Shown: one piece after another, positions 9,981 to 20,511 of the stretch | Layout of the letters: each line of letters opens with the position of its first letter | Numbering within the stretch: position 1 is the stretch's first letter | Assembly (NCBI GenBank): GCA_020137815.1 | Contig: CM035350.1 | Coordinates: forward strand, 1,484,335-1,548,334 | Length of the DNA: 64,000 nt | Direction of reading: 5' to 3' | DNA from: Hormiphora californensis | Lineage: Eukaryota; Ctenophora; Tentaculata; Cydippida; Pleurobrachiidae | Notes under the pieces: generated by a model | What the model saw: only the letters and a program-made list of their open reading frames with translations | The model's database searches: none | What the model was told of the DNA's origin: nothing | Made by a program: the position numbers and the translations under genes

Positions 9981-12716
9981 ATGACGGTGGGTCGAGCCCT
10001 ATTCCTCCTCATCTCACTCCTCTTTCTCTGCCTCCTATTCCTCCGAGGTTTCCTCCTCACTAAAACAGAGATAAACCGGTTTAGTACCTGTCATGATTTC
10101 AGGGCTGAGGGTCAGGAATGTTGGGCCCCACCCCGGTACAAGAGAGCTGTCCTGCTGTTAGTTGATGCCCTCAGACATGACTTCACACAGTACAACCCTG
10201 ATATAACACAACCTGAACCATGGCAAAACAAGATGCCAATATTCAGGGAGTTGTTGCAGAAACACCCGGATAGAACGCGACACATGGAGTTTATTGCAGA
10301 TCCTCCTTCTGCTACATTCCTCCGTCTGAAGGGTCTTACAACCGGGGGACTGCCTACATTTGTTGATCTGGGCAGTAACTTTGGGGCTAACGAGATATCA
10401 GAAGATAGTTGGGTTAGACAGCTCTCTGAGAGGGGTAAACGTCTTGTCTTCCTAGGAGACGACACATGGATGGGGATATACAGTAGATATTTCCACCGAG
10501 CCTTCCCCTTCCCATCTTTTGATGTCTGGGACCTAGACACGGTGGATAATGGGGTCTGGGAGCACCTCCTACCCCAGATGTCCACCCCAGATTGGGATGT
10601 TATAGTGGGCCATTTCCTGGGAGTGGACCACGCTGGCCACCGTTACCATGTCAACCACCCTGCCCTGGCTGCCAAGCTGGGACAAGTTAACGACTGGATA
10701 GGTAGAGTAGTAGAGGAGATAGATAGTGATACCGTGTTGTTGGTGTTTGGGGATCACGGCATGACGACATCTGGAGACCACGGGGGTGAGACTCATGACG
10801 AAGTGACGTCATCGCTGTTTGTCTACTCTGGGAGTGATCTAAAGAGTGATCCGGGGTTAGAGATGGGCAGGGTCTACCAGACAGATCTTGTTCCTACCCT
10901 GACCCTGCTACTGGGTGTCCCAACACCCTTCTCCTCTCTAGGCTCCGTCATCCCATCCCTGTTTCTCTCAGGGGGAGAGGGTGACAAGTTGGATCTACAA
11001 CGGGCCATGATGGTCAATCTAAATCAGGTATCCCGGTATATTGATGCATACTCAGAACAAGTTGCGGGGGAGTTTAGTGGGAGTGATCTAGCTGTGATAA
11101 GGGAGCAGATAGCACGTGCTAAACATGGTTATAATCACGAGGTTTACTCTGAAGGGACTGTTAGAGAGATCAGAGAGACATTACAGTTGATCAGAGACAC
11201 ATGTGCTAAACAGTGGGCACGGTTCGACATTCCTCTCATGGTGTTTTCAATGGTGTTAACATGTCTCCTTGTGGTGGCACTAGTGGTGACGGAGACACCT
11301 ATCTCTTGGGTATCTTTCCTACCTATTATTCCAGCAGCTGCACTATCTTTTGAGAGTCTCTCTCTTTGGTCGGGTGTCACACATCCTGTTACAGTACTGA
11401 CCATGATCGTCTGCACAACGTACACCTTGTATCCCAGAGGGAAAGGGATTACAGACCTCTTCAAATCCATCACCCCACCTGACCTCCCCTCCCTAACCCT
11501 CCTTGCCCTACTCTGTATAGGATTCACTACCAACTCATTCGTCCTAGTAGAAGACTACACAGCCCTCTTCTTCTTCTCCACCCTTCTCTCCCTCAACTAT
11601 CTCTCCCTGCTACGACAACACGGCTGGAACACCCAACACGCAGCTCTCACCCTCACCGCTCTTCTCTCATCCCGGGTATCAGCTACCTTCTACGGGTGTC
11701 GAGAGGAACAGTTCTGGTGTGACAGGACCTGGTGGTTGGGTGATGACCAGGAACCCAGAGTTAGGAGCTGGAGGTTTGGTGCTGCACTACTGGCACTGAT
11801 ATCACACCAGTATGGAATGTATAGATACCTCAGGGGGAGTGGTAGTCTGGGGATGGGGGTTGTGAGGGTTGTAATGGGAGTGCTACAACCCCTCAAGTGT
11901 GGTCTTGTTGCTGTGTACTGGGCACTATCCTCCAATCCTACCCACTCTGCTGTGGTATCTGAAGAGACATTAAACTGGATACCCAGATCTGTCTACCTTG
12001 TTACTATCGCTAGTGTGTTACTGATAGCACTCCGACCAGCGGTGACACTGGTGGTCCAGTACCCTGATAAGTACCAGATATATGGTGCTATAACATGCTA
12101 CTCAGGACCTCTCCTTGCTATATATACATCCCTTATACCAACCCTGGCACTACTACTCCGTCAGGGGCCCTCTCTTGTCCTCCCCCTTCTCACCATCCAA
12201 CTCCTCTCCTCCTCCCATCTCCTCAGATCCAGCAGCACCCTCACTAAACTACTAGCCCTCCACCTCATGACTCTCCAGTTCTTCTTCTCCACTGGACACC
12301 AGGCTGCAGTTCAGCAGTTTGATTGGAACGCTGCATTTGTAGGGTTCACTAACCACGGATCTAGTCACGTGATCCCGGTAGGGATGATAGTGCTCAGGAC
12401 CCTGATGGGGACCGTGCTGGTAGGGTTAGCAACCCCAGCCATGATGACATCCCAACCAGAATGGGAAGACAGGACTCCAACATCATATATTACTGGCAGT
12501 GCAGTTGTAGTGCTGGTCAAGTGTGTCTGGGCGGCCCTAGCTTGTACCATTCACAGGAGACATCTCATGATTTGGAACATTTTCACTCCGAGACTCATTA
12601 TCGAGATGTGTCTGGGGGCGTGTACTTGTGTTATGGGTGTAGTAGTGTGTGGTGTTGTGTGGTGGACTGAGAGGTTAACTAGAGACTATCTTAACAAGAA
12701 TCTCAAAAGATCGTGA
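9981..12716 (+). CDS. PIGO: GPI ethanolamine phosphate transferase 3 (PIG-O), intronless
   Basis: A single open frame of 911 residues. An N-terminal hydrophobic segment (residues about 3-27) precedes a luminal alkaline-phosphatase-like domain with metal-ligand motifs LLLVDALRHDF, GVDHAGHRYHVNHP and FGDHGMTTSGDHGGETHDE. About a dozen hydrophobic segments follow from residue about 410 to the end. This layout is that of the PIG-N/-F/-O family. The RGFLLTKTEI and FIADPPSATFLRLKGLTTGGLPTFVD stretches point to PIG-O, which adds the ethanolamine phosphate to the third mannose of the GPI anchor in the ER. The gene starts about 210 bp after the MVK stop on the same strand. Lack of introns in a 2.7-kb coding region stands out against the multi-exon neighbours. 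Confidence 0.92.
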   Translation: MTVGRALFLLISLLFLCLLFLRGFLLTKTEINRFSTCHDFRAEGQECWAPPRYKRAVLLLVDALRHDFTQYNPDITQPEPWQNKMPIFRELLQKHPDRTRHMEFIADPPSATFLRLKGLTTGGLPTFVDLGSNFGANEISEDSWVRQLSERGKRLVFLGDDTWMGIYSRYFHRAFPFPSFDVWDLDTVDNGVWEHLLPQMSTPDWDVIVGHFLGVDHAGHRYHVNHPALAAKLGQVNDWIGRVVEEIDSDTVLLVFGDHGMTTSGDHGGETHDEVTSSLFVYSGSDLKSDPGLEMGRVYQTDLVPTLTLLLGVPTPFSSLGSVIPSLFLSGGEGDKLDLQRAMMVNLNQVSRYIDAYSEQVAGEFSGSDLAVIREQIARAKHGYNHEVYSEGTVREIRETLQLIRDTCAKQWARFDIPLMVFSMVLTCLLVVALVVTETPISWVSFLPIIPAAALSFESLSLWSGVTHPVTVLTMIVCTTYTLYPRGKGITDLFKSITPPDLPSLTLLALLCIGFTTNSFVLVEDYTALFFFSTLLSLNYLSLLRQHGWNTQHAALTLTALLSSRVSATFYGCREEQFWCDRTWWLGDDQEPRVRSWRFGAALLALISHQYGMYRYLRGSGSLGMGVVRVVMGVLQPLKCGLVAVYWALSSNPTHSAVVSEETLNWIPRSVYLVTIASVLLIALRPAVTLVVQYPDKYQIYGAITCYSGPLLAIYTSLIPTLALLLRQGPSLVLPLLTIQLLSSSHLLRSSSTLTKLLALHLMTLQFFFSTGHQAAVQQFDWNAAFVGFTNHGSSHVIPVGMIVLRTLMGTVLVGLATPAMMTSQPEWEDRTPTSYITGSAVVVLVKCVWAALACTIHRRHLMIWNIFTPRLIIEMCLGACTCVMGVVVCGVVWWTERLTRDYLNKNLKRS

Positions 12717-13126
12717 TCTAGATCGTAGAATTAGAGAGATAAGAATGGGTTTTCTAGTTTCATAGTTTTGATATTTGATATGTTATTTGACTAAGTTGGG
12801 ATATAGTTTTGTATAATTTTTCATTTCTAGGTTAGAGAAAGATGTAGTTTAGGGCCTACACATCAAAGATGTAATTGTAAACAGTGTAAGACTGTGTTAT
12901 TTGTCATCTTAATTACCCTCCTCTCATTCAATATCTAAGTTGTTGACCCCTTTTTACAATTACACTCGTTTACTTCTGAGTCAATCCTCTCACCCTAAGC
13001 CAGCCCCATAAATTCCCCAAACAAGCCTCAACTAACCACCCCCACAGAACCTCTCTCTATCTCTCTAACCACCCCCACAGAACCTCTCTCTCTTTCTCTA
13101 ACCACCCCAGCCAGTAGGTTGTCATC
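12717..13126. other. Short intergenic region PIGO-SUCLG1
   Basis: AT-rich 3' sequence of PIGO is followed by a pyrimidine-rich stretch with a repeated AACCACCCCCACAGAACCTCTCTCT unit (two and a half copies, about 13035-13107) just before the SUCLG1 ATG. No gene is seen. Confidence 0.6.
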
Positions 13127-16080
13127 ATGGCTGCAAGGTTACCAAGCACCCTCGCAAGACTCACCCGATCAGTCGTCAGTGGAGCCAGGATGATGAGCTA
13201 CGACTCAAACAGGTGGGTACTTGAGGAAAACAATAAAATTAATCAATGAACTATATTTCATACCCACAATCAAATAAACCACCCCCACTCAGGGCTAACC
13301 TGATGATTGGTAAGGATACCAAGGTGATCTGCCAGGGTATGACAGGGAAACAGGGAACTCTACACAGTACACATGCTATTGAGTATGGAACTAACATGGT
13401 AGGAGGTATCAGCCCTGGAAAGGGAGGCCAGACCCATCTTGGAGTACCAGTCTTCAACTCTGTAGCCGATGTAAGATATATCAATCATTGTGTTTTGTTT
13501 TGTATGATATCTTCAACTCTAAATTAAACTCAAAATGCTCCTCCCTCACCCTCTTATTTTATGATTTTCCCTCCATCAGGCTAAAGAGGCAACTAACTGT
13601 GATGCCACTGTTATCTATGTGCCCCCTCCCTTTGCCGCAGCAGCTATAATGGAGGCTATTGATGCAGAGATTGGACTTGTCGTGTGCATCACCGAGGGTA
13701 TTCCTCAACTGGTGGGTTAATTAGTTAATTATTAATTTAATTGGGGGGGGGGACATGTTAATTGTTAATAAATCACCTCTTTTTCCCGATTTTGTTAATT
13801 AACGTTAATTAACAAAATTAACAAAATTAACAAATGCTAAAATATTGATGTTTTCGGTTGATAATACGACTTTAACTGGTTTAATTTTATAGTTTAATGA
13901 CTTATCTAACGTTTGTATACCCATGCAAAGCCTCATCCGATAACCAAAGTCCGACATACAAGTTGTTTGGCTCCAAATTGATGAAAATTCAAAAAGTACG
14001 AATATTTCAATTTAGCGTGTAAAATGTCGGTTGAATGTAATTTTTTCATTGACAATCCATTCTTCAGACGAAAGAAAGTGATGTACAACGTTTCTGTTCG
14101 AAAAATAAGAAAAAAATCCCAAAATTGCTTTTTTTGGTCAAACATTGAAAATTTGCTTCGCTACAAATCCTTGTGTTTTTTTTAGAAAAAATTATTTTTG
14201 GGATATTTTTCGATTGAAGGTAAATTCATGAGTCTTGTTAAGTTTTTAAGGTTGGAAAATGTGGATTAGTGTCATTTGACCTCAATTGCGGTTCGGTTTG
14301 GCTAGTTTTTGTTAGAATTTGCAAAATGGAACAAATCTCTGTGGGAAGGCTGTAGTAGACGGCTTGGGGGCATGCAAATCATGCAGAAGGAACATCTTTG
14401 TTCGCAGAACAACATGCAGCAATTGTAATACCAAAAAACACGTGCTAAATGGACTTTAGATGGTATAAATGTCATTTGTTAATGTTTGTTAACTTTTTGT
14501 TAATTTTGTTAATAAATCACCTGTTTTCTCGATGTTAATATTAACAAAGTTAACAAAATTAACATGTCCCCCCCCCATTTAATTGCTCAGTTATTTGTTA
14601 ATTAATTATTGGGATAATTGAAATTTGTTATTTCCATGTATTATATGTTGATGCTGGTGTACCCTTAACTAGGCTGTTGATAGGTCCAGCAGTTATGCAG
14701 CTAAATATTATTCTGTATAATATGTGTTGGGTTTCTGTGTGTTACTGTAGTCTGCAGTACTCTGTACTGGGGTTTAGTGGTTTAGTATTTAAAGAGGGGG
14801 GGGGGTAAAACCGCTCTTTCGTCTGCAACCACACACACACACACACCTGCTCTTTCAACTTTCGTTCACAATAGTTAGATCACCCTATCACACACTCCCC
14901 ACATACCACATACTCTCTACACAGGATATGGTGAAGGTAAAGAAGAGGTTGTTGGGCCAGAACAAGACGAGGCTGATTGGACCTAACTGCCCTGGTATTA
15001 TTAAACCTGGAGAGTGCAAGATGGGAATTATGCCTGGACACATTCACCAGCCTGGTAGTATCGGTATGTTTTTAGGGGGGGGGGGGGTATCGGTATGTTA
15101 TGATTTAGTTCTTGATTTGAGTAGTTGTACAGTGTACACGTGCAACTAAAGTTGGTACACATGTATTGAGAGCGCCAGTAGAACTTCCGTTCTCACAGCA
15201 TGTACGTGTGTGTATGTTTTCTTTCCAACCACATCACGCCATACATTTCCAGGAATTGTCTCCCGTTCTGGAACCTTGACCTACGAGGCTGTGGACCAGA
15301 CTACCCGGGCTGGATTAGGACAGACCCTGTGTGTGGGTAAGTACAACATTGACCTAACTATGCTAGAATCATGGAGAGGGGGATGTGCTGCAGACCGCGC
15401 CCTCCATACAGAGTCTACACTCCCGGCCTCGGATAATCCCGTGCGCGCAATGCAAAGTAGGAGTGGTCAGCAGTTGCAGATGAAACACATGAAGGTAGCG
15501 GTGGGTACCAGTGATGTTTCAGATTCCCCCTCCAACCCCCCCCCCCCCTCTCACAGGTATCGGTGGTGACCCCTTCAATGGTACCAACTTTATTGACTGT
15601 TTGGAGGTGTTCCTTAAAGATCCTGAAACTAAAGGTGAACATGATGTGATGTGTTTAGAATGAACGTGTCTACAAGTACATTCCACATCCGTCCCCCCAT
15701 CTAATAACGCATGTATCCCCCAGGTATTGTTATGATTGGTGAAATCGGTGGAAGTGCAGAGGAATCAGCCGCTGAGTATCTAAAGGAACACAACAGTGGA
15801 CCCAATGCCAAGCCTGTGGTTTCATTCATCGCTGGAGTCTCGGCCCCACCCGGCCGAAGGATGGGACACGCTGGTGCTATCATTTCAGGGGGCAAGGGTG
15901 GTGCTGAGGAGAAGATTGCAGCCTTAGAGGATGCTGGAGTCTGCGTCACACGAAACCCTGCTATGATTGGAACTTCTCTCGTGAAGGTAGGCCGCAATGA
16001 ATATGATTAATATATTCATATCTTCCCGCCAATTCCAATCATTCCTTAAATTCCTTCTCCCCCCTCAGCTAATGATCTAA
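13127..16080 (+). CDS. SUCLG1: Succinyl-CoA ligase alpha subunit, mitochondrial, 8 exons
   Basis: Exons are about 13127-13212, 13293-13470, 13580-13711, 14925-15063, 15253-15336, 15557-15634, 15724-15986 and a tiny last exon 16069-16080 (CTA ATG ATC TAA). The first exon encodes a basic, Ser-rich leader ([17 protein letters not shown]) that fits a mitochondrial targeting peptide. The CoA-binding fold is clear: [60 protein letters not shown], and the phospho-histidine region ending [16 protein letters not shown]. The enzyme converts succinyl-CoA to succinate with GTP or ATP formation in the TCA cycle. If the last splice is not used, the frame ends at 16010 instead. The long intron 13712-14924 carries a hAT-like miniature element. 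Confidence 0.92.
13743..14576. mobile_element. Miniature hAT-like element in a SUCLG1 intron
   Basis: The ends are GGGGGGGGGACATGTTAATT and its inverted complement, flanked by identical 8-bp words ATTTAATT (13735-13742 and 14577-14584). The 834-bp interior has no credible open frame and is rich in TTAACAAAATTAAC words near both ends. The 8-bp duplication again suggests the hAT class. The homopolymeric G/C termini are odd, and slippage may have changed their length. Confidence 0.8.
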
Positions 16081-16683
16081 ATTATTCAATGGGAGAGAGA
16101 TGACGGGAATCCTTTGCAACTCCTTAAGCGATATCTAAGCGGTGGACATTTTTAAATGGAATTTGTACAATATATATGAGAGTTGTTGATGAGTGATATG
16201 TGTTCGTCTATTTAAGTTATCTCCGGCCAGAATTGTGATTTAATTAATTGTCCCCTGAATAAAAGGTGCATTTGACAGTCAACCATCCGGCACAGCGGGT
16301 GAAGAACTGCTGCAGCTGCAGGAACGGCGGAGTCTTGTGGGATTGGGTTCGCGCGCGGTTGCGGCGCGGGTAGTGCTGAAGAGAGTGCACTTTTAAATGG
16401 TAGGATAGGCTGGTCAGAAGACTCCCCGCTGGGAGTTTGCCGAAAGTTCACACGGACCGCGTGTTCCCACTTTGACAGTCACCCTGCTGCATTTGCAGAT
16501 CCTGCACCCTCCATGCACACGCAGTGAAATTGATTCAGAATAACACTCTAGTTAAAACGGGTGAATAAATATACACAGTCTTAGATATAACAGTAAGTGT
16601 TCCCAAAAAAGGTAAAATTTCATTGCTTTGATAGGGTAGGGAGATAGAGATCTGTACGGGGTGTCAAAAAACAAAATAACGTC
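16081..16683. other. Convergent intergenic region SUCLG1 / RRM gene 1
   Basis: The two genes point at each other here, so most of this stretch should be 3' UTR. There is an AATAAA-like signal near 16257 on the + strand and AT-rich sequence before the minus-strand stop. No other gene was recognised. Confidence 0.6.
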
Positions 16684-17643
16684 TCAGTAGGGCCGGTATG
16701 AGCCCCGTCCACCACCGCGTGCACCTCCTCTTGCCTTCATTGGGCCACCACCTGGGTGTCCGGCTGGGGCATACCCTGGGTACCCAGTAAATCCACCCAT
16801 ATGGGGTGCAGGTGCCCTCTCATACCCATACCCATATGGATCTCTGTAGGCGTAGGGAGGGTAGGAGTAGTGGTCGTGATATCCAGGGTAGGCAGCCCCG
16901 TACTCAGAACCCCCCTCATATGCTGCCTCCCCATAACTGTAGGGGTCGTGATGATGGTGTCCATGGTAGGAAGGTGGTGCAGTGGTAGAGGGGTGATAGG
17001 GTGGGGCAGCACCTGGGTAGGCAGGGGCAGGTGCAGAGGGAGGACCCCAACTCTCATGCTCTCTCTTCTTCTGATTCACAGCAGCCTTCACTTTCTTCTG
17101 GATCGGGTGGTTATCGTCAAACTTCTTCTTACATTCCACCCTGTATTTCCCAATGTGATGTATAACTGAGCTGGGTGGTAGTTTACCCTCCACAATCCTG
17201 TCCACACTGGTTCCATCCTCAAATGTGATAAAACAGAAATGCTTCCTCATCTGGGTACCCTTGTCGAATATAAACTCGAACCCCTGGATCGTGCCATACT
17301 GTTCAAAGTAAGCCTGGAGATCCTCCTCTGCCAGAGCGTGTGGTAGGCCCCCACAGAACAGTTTACAGGTGGTGTTACTGCCCCCGTCCATGGCCCTTTT
17401 CACCTGGACAGCCCGGCCATCTATCTCATGTTCAACTTTAAGTACCTCCTCGGCACTGGAGCTCTCGTTAAATGTCACAAAACAAAAACCCTTGGAGCGG
17501 CCCATCTCATTGAACTTCATAAATACTTCACGGATTGGGCCATATTGCGAAAAATACTGTTCAATTGTCGTCTGACTGGTGTGAAAATCTAGCTGCCTGA
17601 CTATGATTTTGCGGTCATCTGCACCACGACCGTTCGATAGCAT
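16684..17643 (-). CDS. Two-RRM hnRNP-like RNA-binding protein, cluster gene 1
   Basis: The start ATG at 17643 lies two bases after a good 3' splice site (TTTTCTAG), so a 5' UTR intron is likely. The 319-residue protein has RRM1 (about 12-90; KIIVRQLDF, RSKGFCFVTF), RRM2 (about 98-175; KLFCGGLPH, RKHFCFITF), the linker motif VECKKKFDDNHPIQKKVKA, then a Pro/Tyr/Gly-rich tail with a run of four His. It ends GSYRPY, a PY-type nuclear localisation signal like those of hnRNP D/AB. The RRM order and C-terminus suggest a nuclear mRNA-binding protein of the hnRNP A/B-D-Musashi group. An exact orthologue cannot be named. It is the first of four minus-strand paralogues. Confidence 0.85.
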   Translation of the reverse strand: MLSNGRGADDRKIIVRQLDFHTSQTTIEQYFSQYGPIREVFMKFNEMGRSKGFCFVTFNESSSAEEVLKVEHEIDGRAVQVKRAMDGGSNTTCKLFCGGLPHALAEEDLQAYFEQYGTIQGFEFIFDKGTQMRKHFCFITFEDGTSVDRIVEGKLPPSSVIHHIGKYRVECKKKFDDNHPIQKKVKAAVNQKKREHESWGPPSAPAPAYPGAAPPYHPSTTAPPSYHGHHHHDPYSYGEAAYEGGSEYGAAYPGYHDHYSYPPYAYRDPYGYGYERAPAPHMGGFTGYPGYAPAGHPGGGPMKARGGARGGGRGSYRPY

Positions 17644-17699
17644 CCCTAGAAAAAATAGACGGCGTGTCAAAAAACTCTATAACATATTCTCTGAAAAAA

Positions 17700-18015
17700 G
17701 GTATCATTGGGTTAAAAAATGTACATTTTTGGGTTCAAAATGGATATTGGGTGGGTCAAAAACCATCTCAAATATATCGGTAGGTCAAAAATCTGTCCAA
17801 TTGATATATGGGCGGGTCAAAAATCTGTCCAATTGATATATGGGTGGGTCAAAAACCATCTCAAATATATCGGTAGGTCAAAAATCTGTCTCATTGATTG
17901 ATATATCGTGGGTCAAAAACCATCTCAAATATATCGGTAGGTCAAAAATCTGTCTCATCGATATATAGGCGGGTCAAAAATCTGTCAAATTGATATATTA
18001 TGGGTGGGTCAAAAA
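17700..18015. repeat. Tandem repeat of GGTCAAAAA...ATATATCGGTAG units
   Basis: Irregular tandem copies, each about 30-60 bp, of a unit containing GGGTCAAAAA(C/T) and (C/A)TATATCGG or TTGATATAT, upstream of RRM gene 1 in its probable 5' intron. No coding content. Confidence 0.8.
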
Positions 18016-18283
18016 GATAGTCTGAGCTTAATTTGTGTATGCAAATATTGCACTGTTATGTGGACTATGTGACTGAGTCTAATTGTAAACCTTTATATAC
18101 CGATCATACACACGTCGGTATCCTTTCACACACGCTCTTTCTCTCTCTCTATCTTTCTCTCTCTGTTGTAACGGACACCATTCTCTCACTAGAACAGGTC
18201 TCCCCATCTTGTACTGCAGCAGCTGAGCAAGATGAGAAAAGGGGGAGAGGAGGTGTCATTGAGTCAAGGAAGCTAGAAATTAA

Positions 18284-18380
<97 letters not shown>
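18284..18380. repeat. (GA)n microsatellite
   Basis: About 95 bp of pure GA repeat. Confidence 0.95.
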
Positions 18381-18382
<2 letters not shown>

Positions 18383-18491
18383 ATGTGTACGCCACTTAAT
18401 GTGTACTACTAGGCTCGAATATTCCTGTATAGTCCTCATTCCCTACCTAGGCTAACACATCAGAGAGCGGGTGTGACAAGGGACAGAAAGA

Positions 18492-18529
<38 letters not shown>

Positions 18530-19363
18530 GGAGCGGAAACTACCCCACAGACATGTTGGACCCTTGGTTCTCTCATTCTCCCCCTCTCCGTTACATCTCT
18601 CCACCCTCTCTATGTCACACCACAATAACACTCTTTGTCCGACACGGATATATCAGTAAGAATTATTTCTCTCTCTTTCACCCCCCCCCCTCTCTATCTC
18701 TCTCTATCTCTCTCTCCCCCCCCCCCCCCCTCTCTCTCTCATATAATATTGCCCGATTATGAATGACTACACACATATAATGCGACTAATATACCCATGC
18801 TATTTTCCCGCGTTATTTTCTTTGTCTATCACTCGATTAATAGATTGCCCATATATTGCCCTAGTACACGATCTAGACCACTCATCCCCCCATAGCTTGG
18901 TAGTTATTCTTTGTTATGTACATCCTCTACCAGAGTTATAGGAGAATGCCCAACTCTAGCTCCTTCTTTCTAAATATAATACCCTCCTTTTATCTCCTAT
19001 CTTTATTCGACCCCCTCACAGTTTCTAATAATACCACTGTTCTCGCAGAACGCATACGATTCTTTTTCGAGAGAGAGAAAGATATGATATGCTCCTCTAA
19101 AATGTGAAAACCTGTTAACATGTCTAAAATCCAATCGAGAGAGAATGAAGACGAGGTGAGAGGAAAAGAGAGGGGATGAGAGTATATTGAGAGAGAAAAA
19201 GAGAAGAATGAGAGTAGATTGAGAGAGAGAGAAAGAGAGGGGATGAGGGTAGAGTGAGAGAGCATGGAACCATCCGTGCTGGAGCAAGAATATTCGATTT
19301 CGAAATACTGCTGTGCGCTGTAAGAATGAGATAGTGAAAGAAATGAAGCGAGAATAGGCTATG

Positions 19364-19366
<3 letters not shown>

Positions 19367-19399
<33 letters not shown>

Positions 19400-19400
19400 A

Positions 19401-19466
<66 letters not shown>
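19367..19466. repeat. (GA)n microsatellite
   Basis: About 100 bp of GA repeat with a short A-rich interruption. Confidence 0.95.
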
Positions 19467-19470
<4 letters not shown>

Positions 19471-19894
19471 TGTGAATATATGCTGCATAATATTTGAATA
19501 TTATGCGACGGATCTAAGTTCTGGCTAATCACCAAACTAGCCATGCAATCGAGGAGTCGCTCCTACGCACGTATTGTCCGATTAATTCTCTCACCCTCTT
19601 CTCTCTTGTCAAGTCCACTAGTATCACCATATATAGATGGGCTGCAGAGTGCAGCAGATAGAGGGAACGATGTAAAATTAACAATGAACCTCGCCATCCC
19701 GATCCACCAACTATTCAATCTTTATCCCGCATTTGTTTACCATTCCAGACTTGACTTTATAATTACTTTTGACTTCAGGTCCCTCTAATGGCTTCCTTTC
19801 CATCTCGCCATCTCCCTCCCTCTCTCTAGATTTACTTCCCGGAATCCCCCCGTTACAGGTGCATTAACACGTGAGAAAGAGATAAAGAGAGGGA

Positions 19895-20018
<124 letters not shown>

Positions 20019-20211
20019 GCTATTGTACACATCACCCACGCGTTTGCTCACACCTCTCTCTCTCTCTCTCCCTTGGACAGGTACACGACATACTAAAGTT
20101 GTTACAGAATGGTACAGCTTACTTTGTAACATGCTGGGCAACACGCAACAGAACTTTCACGATTTTCTGACACTTCCTTCAACCTTCTAGAAGTCGTGTA
20201 ATTCTCACTGA

Positions 20212-20216
20212 GTGTG

Positions 20217-20270
<54 letters not shown>
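20212..20270. repeat. (GT)n microsatellite
   Basis: GT repeat with one TTT interruption in the likely 3' UTR of RRM gene 2. Confidence 0.9.
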
Positions 20271-20274
<4 letters not shown>

Positions 20275-20511
20275 GGTGTTCGTGGAGTTGTATGAACATC
20301 AGAAGGTGTGTGGTGTGTCAGAGGGGAGGAAGCTGGGGGGACGATATTAAACTCGAGGGTTGAAACTGGAAAAACAACATGATAAAAAGAGGTGTAACAA
20401 GAGTTAACATTGAACATATATATCGGCAAACTCATTACACACACAAATAAAGGGACATGCGCACATCATGATATATTAAATTCAGCAACAGCACATGCTC
20501 TCAAATAATTA

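Noticed and set aside
13933-14145. 70-codon minus-strand frame in the SUCLG1 intron
   Set aside because: Lies within the miniature transposon and is AT-rich without features.
16737-17169. Long frames antisense or shifted within RRM gene 1
   Set aside because: Shadows of the RRM gene in other frames. Codon use and conservation favour the RRM frame.
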